Notes: generated by a model not told the origin, from the letters alone. Shown: positions 7,393 through 14,021, numbered from the stretch's first letter. The stretch is 14,829 nucleotides of DNA from JBAXQQ01 sp037131695 (GCA_964638715.1 CAZWZF010000085.1:1-14829), one strand, 5' to 3'. Program-made: numbers and translations.

Positions 7393-8370
7393 TTATTTGT
7401 ATTTATTTTCCATCGCTTTTATTTCTTTCTTAACGCTTTTTATCAGTTTATCCGGCGACACTACAACCGCCTTGCTGCCGAAAGACAACACCCAGCGGGT
7501 GACAGCTTCGAGTCCGTTCACCGACATTGCTAATTCGCAATCGCCATTGGGGAAATTGGTTATTTTTTGTGTTTTGTGCCAGATTCTTTCTCTTATATAA
7601 TTGGCAGTTTTTTTCTCGAATTTAATTTTTACAGTTATTTCTTCGCCAGATATATTGCCAAATTTCTCTTCGATTTGCTTGTTAATTTCCTTCTGGTCCG
7701 GCTTCTCAAAATATTCCTGCAGCAGTTTAACTTCCTTAATCCTGCTGAATGCGAAATCACGTATCTCTTCTCTTTTATGGCAATACCCAAAGAAGTACCA
7801 GATGCCATCAAAATGGTAAATATGGTAAGGGTTTACTTTTCTTTCTGATGTTTCATCATTGATAAAGCTGTGATATTTAATTCTTACAGTCTGGTTTTTC
7901 TCAATTGCTGTTAAAATATCGGTAAAATAGATACTGTCATCAGCCCGATCTATCAATTCATTATTTTTTAACAGTGATACATTTTTAGAGATATTGTCGA
8001 ATTTGCCACTGCTCGAAGCCTGCATTTCACGCATTTTATCCAAGGCGCCTTTGATAGCTTGCGAATACGGGGTGGTACGGAACATTTCTGATACCTGCAT
8101 GGCTATCCCCAACGCTGCAACTTCTTTATCGTCAAATGTTTCCGGGGCAAGGTTGAATGCTTTTTCGTAATAATAGCCTTCTTCGCCTTTGGTGCGTGAA
8201 GTTTTCAGGGGTGCAAACATCTCTTCGCGCATCATTTTAATATCGCGTTTTATGGTGCGTTCGCCAACATTGCACATATCGGCAAGTTTCGTAATACTCG
8301 GTTTTCTGCCGGATGCGATTTCGGTGTGGATTTTAAATATTCTTGATACTTCTATGCGATGATTTGCCAT
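7393..8370 (-). CDS. WYL-domain HTH transcriptional regulator
   Basis: 325-residue DNA-binding regulator. The N-terminal winged helix-turn-helix (about 1-70: SITKLADMCNVGERTIKRDI, then wing KGEEGYYY) is DeoR/HTH_11-like. A linker helix region (90-130) precedes the WYL domain (about 150-235: VRIKYHSF, NPYHIYHFDGIWYFFGYC, FAFSRIKEV) and a C-terminal WCX extension (RWVLSFGSKAVVVSP). WYL domains sense nucleic-acid or nucleotide-like ligands in several families. I chose the ATG at 8370 because AAGGAG (8377-8382) sits six bases upstream; the frame is open to 8454, but the extra 28 codons overlap the hydrolase gene and are unlikely to be used. It lies 13 bases after the hydrolase stop, as the third gene of the HAD-hydrolase-regulator operon. 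The inverted repeat at 7312-7361 immediately downstream is its likely operator (inference). Confidence 0.9.
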   Translation of the reverse strand: MANHRIEVSRIFKIHTEIASGRKPSITKLADMCNVGERTIKRDIKMMREEMFAPLKTSRTKGEEGYYYEKAFNLAPETFDDKEVAALGIAMQVSEMFRTTPYSQAIKGALDKMREMQASSSGKFDNISKNVSLLKNNELIDRADDSIYFTDILTAIEKNQTVRIKYHSFINDETSERKVNPYHIYHFDGIWYFFGYCHKREEIRDFAFSRIKEVKLLQEYFEKPDQKEINKQIEEKFGNISGEEITVKIKFEKKTANYIRERIWHKTQKITNFPNGDCELAMSVNGLEAVTRWVLSFGSKAVVVSPDKLIKSVKKEIKAMENKYK

Positions 8371-8383
8371 TATTGACTCCTTG

Positions 8384-9391
8384 TTACCAACCGGTAATTT
8401 CTTTGAATGCTGCCCATCCTTCTTCAGGATAAAATTGATGGCCTTTATTGCCAATTATTAATTTGCAATTATCATCTGCTTCGGCAGAATTATAGATTTC
8501 TTCTATTATACTAAAATTCCGCTTAACTGCATCTATCGGAAATATTTCGTCGTTTTTCCCAGTGATGACAATTAATTTTCGCGGTGCTATCAGGCATGCC
8601 AGGTCACCCATTTCAAAATATTGCAGAATGCGCGGGATGTAATTATCGGCGCAATGGTTTATTGTTCCGATGGAATCAGTATATGTACAAACGCTGCATG
8701 AAGGCATCGCGGCAGTGATCCTGTGGTCTAAACAAGCGGCATAGTAAGTAATAGTACCCCCGCCGGAGTTTCCCATACAGCCAATGCGATTAGTATCAAT
8801 TTCAGAGAAATAACTTAGCGTGTCTATCGCGCGGGATACATCAAAACAACGTTCGCCAATCATGGTGCGACCCAACAGTAGAGATACCATTGAAATATGA
8901 GAACAACCATGCGGATCGCCGCCGCGGTCATCGTTTCTTTCGCCAAAACAGCGTTGTTCAATCACCAGTGCGGCATATCCCTGTGCTACCGCCTGTAATG
9001 CAAAATCGCGTCCCCCTGCAATGGCTTCCTTATCTTCCGGGTTGCGCGCAATACCTAATGATATATGCATACCGGTGGTATGGCCTTGCAGGCAGATAAC
9101 AACCGGGCATGGGGTAGGGGTATTATTGGGAATTAACAGGTAACATGGTACATCTGCCATTTCTTCGGCAGTGAAGATATAACGAATCTCACGGTATTCT
9201 TCGCCTCTTATCTCGTGTTCTATTCGAATATCCAATGGTTTATCAGTAGATATTTCACCAATTAATTCTCGAAATTTTGTGTTAACTTCGTTTTTCCAAA
9301 TACTGAAATCTTCTTCTTGCCGATAACTCATAGTCAGCGGAGCAGATTGCATCAGATATTGCTGTTGTAAATTAGGATGAAAAAAATCCAT
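8384..9391 (-). CDS. alpha/beta hydrolase, acetyl xylan esterase (CE7)/dienelactone hydrolase-like
   Basis: 335-residue serine hydrolase without a signal peptide, so probably cytoplasmic. The fold is clear: substrate-cap strand VPCYLLIP (81-88), oxyanion-hole loop LQGHTTG (101-107), GERCFDVSRAIDTL (179-192), nucleophile elbow GNSGGG with Ser209, acid Asp281 in TGKNDEIFP, and His318 in GNKGHQFYP. These match the abhydrolase_7/acetyl-esterase group, which often deacetylates sugars; the true substrate is unknown. An AGGGAG ribosome binding site lies inside the last codons of the HAD gene, and only two bases separate that stop from this ATG, so the two are almost certainly translationally coupled. 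The WYL regulator follows after 13 bases. Confidence 0.9.
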   Translation of the reverse strand: MDFFHPNLQQQYLMQSAPLTMSYRQEEDFSIWKNEVNTKFRELIGEISTDKPLDIRIEHEIRGEEYREIRYIFTAEEMADVPCYLLIPNNTPTPCPVVICLQGHTTGMHISLGIARNPEDKEAIAGGRDFALQAVAQGYAALVIEQRCFGERNDDRGGDPHGCSHISMVSLLLGRTMIGERCFDVSRAIDTLSYFSEIDTNRIGCMGNSGGGTITYYAACLDHRITAAMPSCSVCTYTDSIGTINHCADNYIPRILQYFEMGDLACLIAPRKLIVITGKNDEIFPIDAVKRNFSIIEEIYNSAEADDNCKLIIGNKGHQFYPEEGWAAFKEITGW

Positions 9392-9393
9392 AA

Positions 9394-10134
9394 TTATCTC
9401 CCTTTTAGAATAGCGGGCAATTCTGTGATTGAGTGAATTATCATATCAGGAATCGCAACACTGTCTTTTGTCAGTCCTTCGTTTTTGTGGTCATTCCACA
9501 CGGTAAAAATTCCCTGCTGCTGTGCGGCAAGGATATCAAAATGCAGGTTATCGCCAACCATCCACGTCTTTTTAGCTTCAACTCCGGTTATTTTCAGCGC
9601 ATCTGCGTAAATGCGGTCATCCGGTTTGCCATATCCTATCTCACCTTCAACCAGAATGAAATCAAAGTAATCACGCAGGTTGAAGCGGTCTATTTTTGCG
9701 TTTTGCACGTTTGCCGCACCATTGGTAATCATTCCCAGCTTATAATTTGCAGAACGCAATTGTTTTATAGTTTCAATTGCGCCCGGGAATAGATCAATAT
9801 ACTCTTCATGCAAACGGGCGCGTTCTGTTGCCAATGTATTTGCGTATCGGTCATCGACAATTCCCAACTTTTTTAATGCCAGGGTAATAACTTCATATCT
9901 TGCCTGTCGCAAGTCAGCACGGCCGATACGGTGCCTTTCCAGGTCGCTCCAGTACCATTCTGCCATATCATGAATCTCATGTTTCAGTAATTCAGTATCG
10001 GGTATGGGCTGAATAGACGCGCAATTCGCAAATGCCTTTATCATGCTGGGTTCAATAGCCGCATGATATGCAAGAATAGTATCATCCAAGTCAAATATAA
10101 TCAATTCAGGTACAATAATATCAGTAGTTTTCAC
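9394..10134 (-). CDS. HAD-superfamily hydrolase (subfamily IA phosphatase)
   Basis: 246-residue phosphatase-like protein with all four HAD motifs: FDLDDT (nucleophile Asp15, acid Asp17), TNG (137-139), the lysine of GYGKPDD (Lys170) and GDNLHFD (Asp195, Asp200). The helical cap lies between motifs I and II. Length and motif spacing match YjjG-like nucleotidases and other general phosphatases; the substrate is not determinable. I chose the GTG at 10134, giving MKTTDIIVPELIIFDLDD. The open frame reaches a TTG at 10170, but that lies inside a tandem repeat. No ribosome binding site precedes the GTG, while TGTTATTAT ends six bases upstream, so the mRNA may be leaderless, as proposed for the methyltransferase gene. 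It is the first gene of the operon with the esterase-like hydrolase and the WYL regulator. Confidence 0.88.
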   Translation of the reverse strand: MKTTDIIVPELIIFDLDDTILAYHAAIEPSMIKAFANCASIQPIPDTELLKHEIHDMAEWYWSDLERHRIGRADLRQARYEVITLALKKLGIVDDRYANTLATERARLHEEYIDLFPGAIETIKQLRSANYKLGMITNGAANVQNAKIDRFNLRDYFDFILVEGEIGYGKPDDRIYADALKITGVEAKKTWMVGDNLHFDILAAQQQGIFTVWNDHKNEGLTKDSVAIPDMIIHSITELPAILKGR

Positions 10135-10140
10135 ATACGA

Positions 10141-10170
10141 ATAATAACACAGTCGATTGACAATTGACAA
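10141..10170 (-). promoter_or_regulatory. candidate promoter of the HAD-hydrolase-WYL operon
   Basis: On the minus strand, TTGTCA (10170-10165) and TATTAT (10146-10141) are 18 bases apart, with TG one base before the -10 (extended -10). The -35 is supplied by the TTGACAA tandem array. The -10 ends six bases before the GTG start. Confidence 0.4.
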
Positions 10171-10184
10171 TTGACAATTGACAA
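10157..10184. repeat. tandem array, four copies of the heptamer TTGACAA
   Basis: Four exact head-to-tail copies of TTGACAA fill 10157-10184. Each contains the consensus -35 hexamer TTGACA on the plus strand and TTGTCA on the minus strand. The array sits between the divergent HAD and HD genes. Confidence 0.9.
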
Positions 10185-10230
10185 TTAGGGAAACTTTAAG
10201 AAATTGATATTGACACTCTTTAACTCTGTA

Positions 10231-10251
10231 CTGAAAACTGAAAACCGAAAA
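10231..10251. repeat. tandem array of the heptamer CTGAAAA (three copies)
   Basis: Two exact copies of CTGAAAA (10231-10244) are followed by CCGAAAA (10245-10251). It has the same 7-base period as the array at 10157-10184, 46 bases away. Short 7-base tandem repeats of this kind are known in intergenic regions of cyanobacteria and some other bacteria. Confidence 0.75.
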
Positions 10252-10265
10252 TTATCAGCTTTTAT

Positions 10266-10295
10266 TTGCCGATATGGGTATATTTAATGTATTAT
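10266..10295 (+). promoter_or_regulatory. weak candidate promoter of the HD-coaX operon
   Basis: TTGCCG (10266-10271) and TATTAT (10290-10295) are 18 bases apart, and the -10 ends eight bases before the ATG at 10304. This would give a nearly leaderless message. The -35 matches consensus at four of six bases. Confidence 0.25.
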
Positions 10296-10303
10296 TTGCC
10301 TGC

Positions 10304-10969
10304 ATGATTCTTGATTTTAAAGATATTCGTGGAATGTTGCGTATAATAGCCTATGACCATCAGAATGGCATTGAAGCTACGCATGATTTTCATCATACCG
10401 AAAGGGTGGTTATGCTGGCTGTGCGTATCGCAAGAGATACCCCGGGAGCCAACCCGCAACTGGTGGAAATGGCAGCGTGGCTTCACGATATCGGCAGGTC
10501 AGTTCGTGATGACAGTCGCTCGCATGCATTGATATCGGCAGAAATGGCAGTGCCAGTATTGAATGATATCAATTTGACAGATGATGAGAAAGACGAAGTT
10601 TTAGAAGCAATAAAAGGTCACAGCTTTTCGGCAGGCAGCGCGCCAGTACGATTAACCGGGAAAATATTACAGGATGCGGATCGTTTAGACGCGATTGGTT
10701 CGGTAGGGATCGCCCGGACATTTGCCCTCAGCGAAGGCAGAATGTTGTATCATTCTAATGACCCATTTGTAGAGAATCGCGACCCGGATGACGAAAATTA
10801 TATTTTGGACCATTTTTATGCGAAATTATTGAAATTACCTGAAAAAATGCACACTGAAGAAGCAAAACGGATGGCAAGTGAGCGTATAATGGTAATGCAT
10901 GCATTTTTAGACGCACTGCGGTCAGAGTTGAATACCGCGGAAATTGAGACGGGAGAAAATAATGGTTGA
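10304..10969 (+). CDS. HD-domain phosphohydrolase, YedJ family
   Basis: 221-residue cytoplasmic metal-dependent phosphohydrolase homologue. Numbered from the ATG at 10304, the HD residues are His31 (HTERV), His61-Asp62 (AAWLHDIGRS), His106 (GHSFSAGSAP) and Asp124/Asp126 (LQDADRLDAIG). The C-terminal run DPFVENRDPDDENYILDHF then AKLLKLPEKM follows the E. coli YedJ sequence closely; YedJ has been little characterised, and a nucleotide substrate is only a guess. An ATG at 10274 would add ten residues. I prefer 10304 because the distance to the first His matches YedJ and a TATTAT lies eight bases upstream; neither start has a good ribosome binding site. The stop overlaps the next gene's start by eight bases, so it heads an operon with the membrane protein, coaX and the secretin-like gene. 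Confidence 0.88.
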   Translation: MILDFKDIRGMLRIIAYDHQNGIEATHDFHHTERVVMLAVRIARDTPGANPQLVEMAAWLHDIGRSVRDDSRSHALISAEMAVPVLNDINLTDDEKDEVLEAIKGHSFSAGSAPVRLTGKILQDADRLDAIGSVGIARTFALSEGRMLYHSNDPFVENRDPDDENYILDHFYAKLLKLPEKMHTEEAKRMASERIMVMHAFLDALRSELNTAEIETGENNG

Positions 10970-11297
10970 TCCATTTGATGATGTTGAAAAAAGAGAACCA
11001 ACCGAACAGGTCATCGGCAGGTTTGTAGGCATATTAGTTTTTATCGCAGGTATAATATTGCTCAGTGCGACATTTTCTATCGCGTATAGAAGTTTTACAA
11101 CCCCGGATTGGTTTTTGCCGGCGACTCTTTTGAACAACAAGAGTATGATTTCGCCGGAAAAGCTTTATTTGCCATTGGTTATTAAGCTGGTAATGCTTTT
11201 TGCCATGGGATATTTTGGTTCATTAATCGCTTCTCGCGGGGCGCAGTTCTTTATGTCTGCAAAGAAGGTCCATCACGATGAATCTGCTGGCAATTGA
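10962..11297 (+). CDS. small two-helix integral membrane protein
   Basis: 111 residues, no family recognised. A charged N-terminal cytoplasmic stretch (MVDPFDDVEKREP) precedes a hydrophobic helix at about 22-42 (VGILVFIAGIILLSATF) and a second at about 69-90 (LYLPLVIKLVMLFAMGY), joined by a polar 25-residue loop that holds the W of TPDWF. The start at 10962 is set by GGGAG (10951-10955) with seven bases of spacing; the frame is open a little further up, but only with a TTG. It overlaps the HD gene by eight bases and the pantothenate kinase gene by 20 bases, so coordinated translation is likely. A role in the envelope is possible given the exported protein two genes downstream, but nothing in the sequence shows it. 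Confidence 0.75.
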   Translation: MVDPFDDVEKREPTEQVIGRFVGILVFIAGIILLSATFSIAYRSFTTPDWFLPATLLNNKSMISPEKLYLPLVIKLVMLFAMGYFGSLIASRGAQFFMSAKKVHHDESAGN

Positions 11298-12015
11298 CCA
11301 GGGAAATAGCCGAACCAAGTTTTGGGCAAAAACCGCAGACGGTGATATGAAATGGAGCTGCGTCAGCGGTGAAGAAAGCAGTTGTGCCGAATTAAAAATG
11401 TTGCAGCAAAATATGACAATTGCATTGTCTTCAGTAAATTTGCCGAATCGCGACAAATTGGTCTCATTATTAAAATACAATAAATTATTTATTCTATCTC
11501 AAACATCTCAAATTCCAATAAAAATCGCGTATAACAATATTGATCGTCTTGGCATTGACCGTATCATGGCTGCTATCGGCGCAATGCGCATCTGTAGAAC
11601 TCCTGTAATAACAGTGTTGGCAGGTACCGCGACAGTGGTTGACCTGGTTAGTACCGATGGCACATATCGCGGTGGTTTCATTGCTCCAGGCATTTCATCG
11701 GCAGCAGAAGGTTTATACGCTGCCGCACCGGCACTTCCGCAGGTTGCGTTAACGGCAAATATCACTGTGCCGGGAACAACTCCGGAAGAATGTGTGCAGG
11801 CAGGGATAGTAGCCAGCGCAATCGGCGGGATAAAAGAGATGGTCTACCGGTTATCCGAGTTTGATAATATAGGAAACAATGTAATCGTTAGCGGCGGGTG
11901 GGGAAGGTTAGTAGCTGATTATGTAGGCGAAGGCGTTAATTTTGCGGAAGATCTGGTTTTGCAAGGTGTAATGTATACCCTCGAATGCATCTGCAATGAT
12001 GCAAAAAGCGTATAA
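11278..12015 (+). CDS. coaX: type III pantothenate kinase homologue
   Basis: 245-residue protein of the ASKHA-fold CoaX family, which phosphorylates pantothenate in the first step of CoA synthesis. Family landmarks are IDQGNSRTKFW (6-16, phosphate-1 loop), DRLGIDR (89-95, usually P-x-x-x-G-A-D-R), AGTATVVDLV (115-124), GGFIAPGI (132-139) and VSGGWG (204-209). The important deviation is at residue 114. The second phosphate-loop motif is normally D-x-G-T, with an Asp reported as an active-site residue, but here it reads L-A-G-T. The protein may be a weak or inactive kinase, or a relative with another role. AGAAGG lies about nine bases before the ATG. The gene overlaps the membrane-protein gene by 20 bases and ends five bases before the secretin-like gene. 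No second pantothenate kinase is visible in this window. Confidence 0.85.
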   Translation: MNLLAIDQGNSRTKFWAKTADGDMKWSCVSGEESSCAELKMLQQNMTIALSSVNLPNRDKLVSLLKYNKLFILSQTSQIPIKIAYNNIDRLGIDRIMAAIGAMRICRTPVITVLAGTATVVDLVSTDGTYRGGFIAPGISSAAEGLYAAAPALPQVALTANITVPGTTPEECVQAGIVASAIGGIKEMVYRLSEFDNIGNNVIVSGGWGRLVADYVGEGVNFAEDLVLQGVMYTLECICNDAKSV

Positions 12016-12020
12016 TTAAT

Positions 12021-12758
12021 ATGAAAAAAATATTACTTCTTTTATTGATGATGATATCTTTCACCAGCGCATTTGCCGGGTCGGTAGTGCGTATTATTCC
12101 GTTAGAGAATACACCTGTTTACGCCGCATTGGAAGCATTAAATAACCTTGGGGCATTCATTCCACCAGGTGTGCAGGATTTTGCCGGTTTGCCCGAACGT
12201 AATGTATTATTAGTGAAGGCAGACAGTCAGGAAGCTGTTGATAATTTTATCAAATTTGTTAAAGTGATTGATACCAAAATGCAGTTAATTTCTGTAAAAG
12301 TAGATTTAATGAAAGTGCGAAAAACCGATATCGATAAAATAGAATTTAAACCGGCGGGTGGGGGATGGCTGCAGCCAAATTGCGACATTAGCGGTTTGTT
12401 GAAACCGGCAACCACTGCCAGCAGTGAGAAAAACAGCATATCTGTCCAGGTATTGAAGCCGGCAGGCGATGCGCCGACAAGCATCCACATGCCCAATGAT
12501 ATCCTGAACTTTGGCAATCTCACCATAACTTCAGCCGCAATTCTGAAAAATGGCGGTATAAATATAAGCATGGTTACCGACGGAAAAACAACAATCCCCA
12601 CCGTCACATTATCTCCCGGCAAGACCATGGTACTGATGTCATTCAATGGCAATGAAAATAAAACCGGTACTACCGCGCAAAAGGCCAATGTAAACAGACA
12701 GGCGTCAGACAGCACACTGCAGATAGTCTTTGCCGTTACTGCTGTGGTTTTGGAGTGA
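12021..12758 (+). CDS. short exported secretin-like protein (N1-type domain, no pore segment)
   Basis: 245 residues. A clear signal peptide, MKKILLLLLMMISFTSAFAG, is followed by a beta-alpha-beta domain (about 22-88) with VVRIIPLENTPVYAALEAL, NVLLVKADSQEAVDNFIK and VIDTK. This is the pattern of secretin N1/N2 domains in type II and III secretion outer-membrane channels. Residues 89-109 (ISVKVDLMKVRKTDIDKIEF) resemble the strand that opens a secretin core, and the C-terminal LSPGKTMVLMSF then LQIVFAVTAVVLE resembles the secretin closing strands. The length (245 against 500 or more) leaves no room for a normal gated barrel. It is probably a periplasmic or outer-membrane-associated accessory protein; the function is inferred. 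The ATG has no ribosome binding site but lies five bases after coaX, so translation is probably coupled. Confidence 0.7.
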   Translation: MKKILLLLLMMISFTSAFAGSVVRIIPLENTPVYAALEALNNLGAFIPPGVQDFAGLPERNVLLVKADSQEAVDNFIKFVKVIDTKMQLISVKVDLMKVRKTDIDKIEFKPAGGGWLQPNCDISGLLKPATTASSEKNSISVQVLKPAGDAPTSIHMPNDILNFGNLTITSAAILKNGGINISMVTDGKTTIPTVTLSPGKTMVLMSFNGNENKTGTTAQKANVNRQASDSTLQIVFAVTAVVLE

Positions 12759-12790
12759 CCCCTCTAAATCTCCCCGAAGTGGAGACTTAG
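12757..12790. repeat. left part of a C-rich hairpin repeat (MITE-like), interrupted by an IS
   Basis: Starting at the stop codon of the secretin-like gene, this C-rich stretch contains a TCTCC...GGAGA hairpin (12769-12785). It is similar in style to the sequence at 14080-14119 in inverted orientation. The insertion sequence separates the two parts. Dispersed repeats with CCCCTC and hairpins of this kind occur in many bacterial genomes, but copy number here cannot be judged. Confidence 0.4.
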
Positions 12791-12815
12791 TGATGTTGCC
12801 CCGTTTTTATGGACA
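12791..12815 (+). repeat. IS left terminal inverted repeat (IRL)
   Basis: Begins TGATGTTGCC and ends TATGGACA. It matches the reverse complement of 13997-14021 at 22 of 25 positions. It is the end distal to the transposase start. Confidence 0.85.
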
Positions 12816-12820
12816 GTTTC

Positions 12821-13681
12821 TTAGGAGACGATCTGTTGTTCGTAGGTTTCGGGTGATCGATATCCTAATGTTGAATGGAGTCGTTTACGATTATACCATA
12901 TTTCAATATATGCAAAAATCGTTAGCCGGGCATCAGCCCGGGTGCGAAAGTTCAAATCATGGAGCCACTCTACTTTCATTGAATGAAAGAATGATTCCAT
13001 TGGAGCGTTATCCCAGCAGTTACCTTTTCTGCTCATGGATGGAATGATGCCGTGTTGTGCAAGCAGCGTCTGGTAGTCATTACTTGCATACTGGCTGCCG
13101 CGATCAGAATGGTGAATTAACCCGGCTGTCGGATTTCGATTGTTAAGAGCCGCTACGAGAGCATCGGATACCAGTAATTTATCTATACGTGATGACATAG
13201 ACCAGCCAACTATCCGACGAGAAGCAAGATCCATAACAGCAGCAAGGTAAAGCCAACCTTCTCCTGTAGGTATGTAAGTTATATCATTTACCCACACCTG
13301 GTTAAGTGCGGTAGGAGAAAATTGACGATCAAGTATATTCATAGCAACAGGATAATTATGATTGGAATCCGTGGTACATTGACGTTTGCGGTGATGTTTT
13401 GAGACCATCTTGCCCAAGCGCATTATTCGAGCAACTCGATGCCTGCCACAAACTCTGCCTTGCTGACGTAAGGCGGCATATACACGTGGACTGCCGTAAG
13501 TATCTTTGCTGCCTTTATAAATAACCTCTATTTCATTTAATAACAAACCATCATCCTTCTCGCGAGTAGTGACTTTATTGCATAACCATACATAATAACC
13601 GCTACGCATAACTTCAAGAAGATGACACATCACTGAAACCGGATACTGCTTTGCATGATTACTAATAAACAGGTATCTCAT
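12821..13681 (-). CDS. IS3-family transposase OrfB (DDE catalytic part)
   Basis: 286 residues. The HTH_21 region (about 45-100: EIEVIYKGSKDTYGSPRVYAAL) precedes the rve integrase core with the complete DDE triad: Asp133 in VWVNDITYIP, Asp193 in HHSDRGSQYAS and Glu229 in CWDNAPMESFF. The 35 residues between the second Asp and the Glu are the family standard. The opening MRYLFISNHAKQYPV is a usual IS3 OrfB start. Its ATG overlaps the OrfA stop as ATGA, and the frame is also open upstream to the A7G run in orfA. It can therefore be made alone by reinitiation or, after a -1 frameshift, as the OrfAB fusion that is the active transposase in this family. It cuts and joins the IS ends. Confidence 0.93.
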   Translation of the reverse strand: MRYLFISNHAKQYPVSVMCHLLEVMRSGYYVWLCNKVTTREKDDGLLLNEIEVIYKGSKDTYGSPRVYAALRQQGRVCGRHRVARIMRLGKMVSKHHRKRQCTTDSNHNYPVAMNILDRQFSPTALNQVWVNDITYIPTGEGWLYLAAVMDLASRRIVGWSMSSRIDKLLVSDALVAALNNRNPTAGLIHHSDRGSQYASNDYQTLLAQHGIIPSMSRKGNCWDNAPMESFFHSMKVEWLHDLNFRTRADARLTIFAYIEIWYNRKRLHSTLGYRSPETYEQQIVS

Positions 13682-13953
13682 CGCTGTGTCTCTGAAAAGA
13701 TACCGATTGCTTTTTTTAATATATCGCGTTCCATTTCTGCACGAGCCAGAGCCTTACGCAATTTAATAATTTCTGGATTATCAGTAGCTATTTCATTCGT
13801 CGGCGCATCCGGTCCGAACTTAGCAATCCATACATATATTTTGCTCTTGGCAACACCAAGATCGCGAGCTACTTGAACTTTTGTTTTCTCGCCAGAAAGC
13901 GCCAGTCGAACAGCTTCTCTTTTAAAATCTTCGCTGTATTGTTTCCGAATCAT
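13678..13953 (-). CDS. IS3-family transposase OrfA (HTH part)
   Basis: 91-residue DNA-binding subunit. It has the HTH_Tnp_1 pattern: YSEDFKREAVRLAL, the recognition region VQVARDLGVAKSKIYVWI (about 30-47), and a leucine-zipper-like tail IIKLRKALARAEMERDILKKA used for dimerisation. I set the start at 13953 (MIRKQYSED), because GAGG about six bases upstream is a proper ribosome binding site; an ATG at 14022 lies in the terminal repeat and is not used. It ends by overlapping orfB (ATGA). The codons TTA AAA AAA GCA near the end form an A7G slippery run. It probably also represses its own promoter in IRR, as in other IS3 elements. Confidence 0.9.
   Translation of the reverse strand: MIRKQYSEDFKREAVRLALSGEKTKVQVARDLGVAKSKIYVWIAKFGPDAPTNEIATDNPEIIKLRKALARAEMERDILKKAIGIFSETQR
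13710..13717 (-). promoter_or_regulatory. programmed -1 frameshift slippery site (A7G)
   Basis: On the minus strand AAAAAAAG lies in orfA as TTA-AAA-AAA-GCA. Slippage by -1 puts ribosomes into the orfB frame, which has no stop between here and its ATG at 13681. The fusion would read ILKK-SNRYLFRDTA-MRYLFIS. The phase fits the IS3-family rule exactly. Confidence 0.75.
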
Positions 13954-13973
13954 GGGCAACCTCACTTTTATTA

Positions 13974-14002
13974 AGTATAATAGTCCCTTAACAGGGTGTC
14001 CA
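13974..14002 (-). promoter_or_regulatory. transposase promoter, -35 in the terminal repeat
   Basis: On the minus strand TGGACA (14002-13997, the inner end of IRR) and TATACT (13979-13974) are exactly 17 bases apart, five of six matches each. It lies 20 bases before the orfA start. Promoters that use IRR are usual in IS3 elements. Confidence 0.6.
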
Positions 14003-14021
14003 TTAAAACGGGGGAAGATCA
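13997..14021 (-). repeat. IS right terminal inverted repeat (IRR)
   Basis: The reverse complement begins TGATCTTCCC and ends AATGGACA. It pairs with 12791-12815 at 22 of 25 positions. It is followed directly by the TAG target duplication at 14022-14024. Confidence 0.85.

Larger units (their letters stand above)
12791..14021 (-). mobile_element. complete IS3-family insertion sequence, 1231 bp
   Basis: The boundaries are set by imperfect terminal inverted repeats of 25 bp (12791-12815 and 13997-14021, 22 of 25 identical, ends TGAT...TCA). They enclose orfA and orfB of an IS3-type transposase. TAG at 12788-12790 is repeated at 14022-14024, consistent with the 3-bp target duplication common in this family. 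Both ORFs are undamaged, the DDE residues are present and the frameshift signal is intact, so it looks recent and possibly active. Confidence 0.9.

Noticed and set aside
10157..10251. CRISPR array
   Set aside because: The units are only 7 bases with no spacers, so this is a simple tandem repeat.
11986..12003. Hairpin TGCATC...GATGCA at the end of coaX
   Set aside because: It is a six-bp stem inside coding sequence with no T-tract, so not a terminator.
12227..12715. Minus-strand open frame of 162 codons
   Set aside because: It is antisense to the secretin-like gene, which has a signal peptide and operon context.
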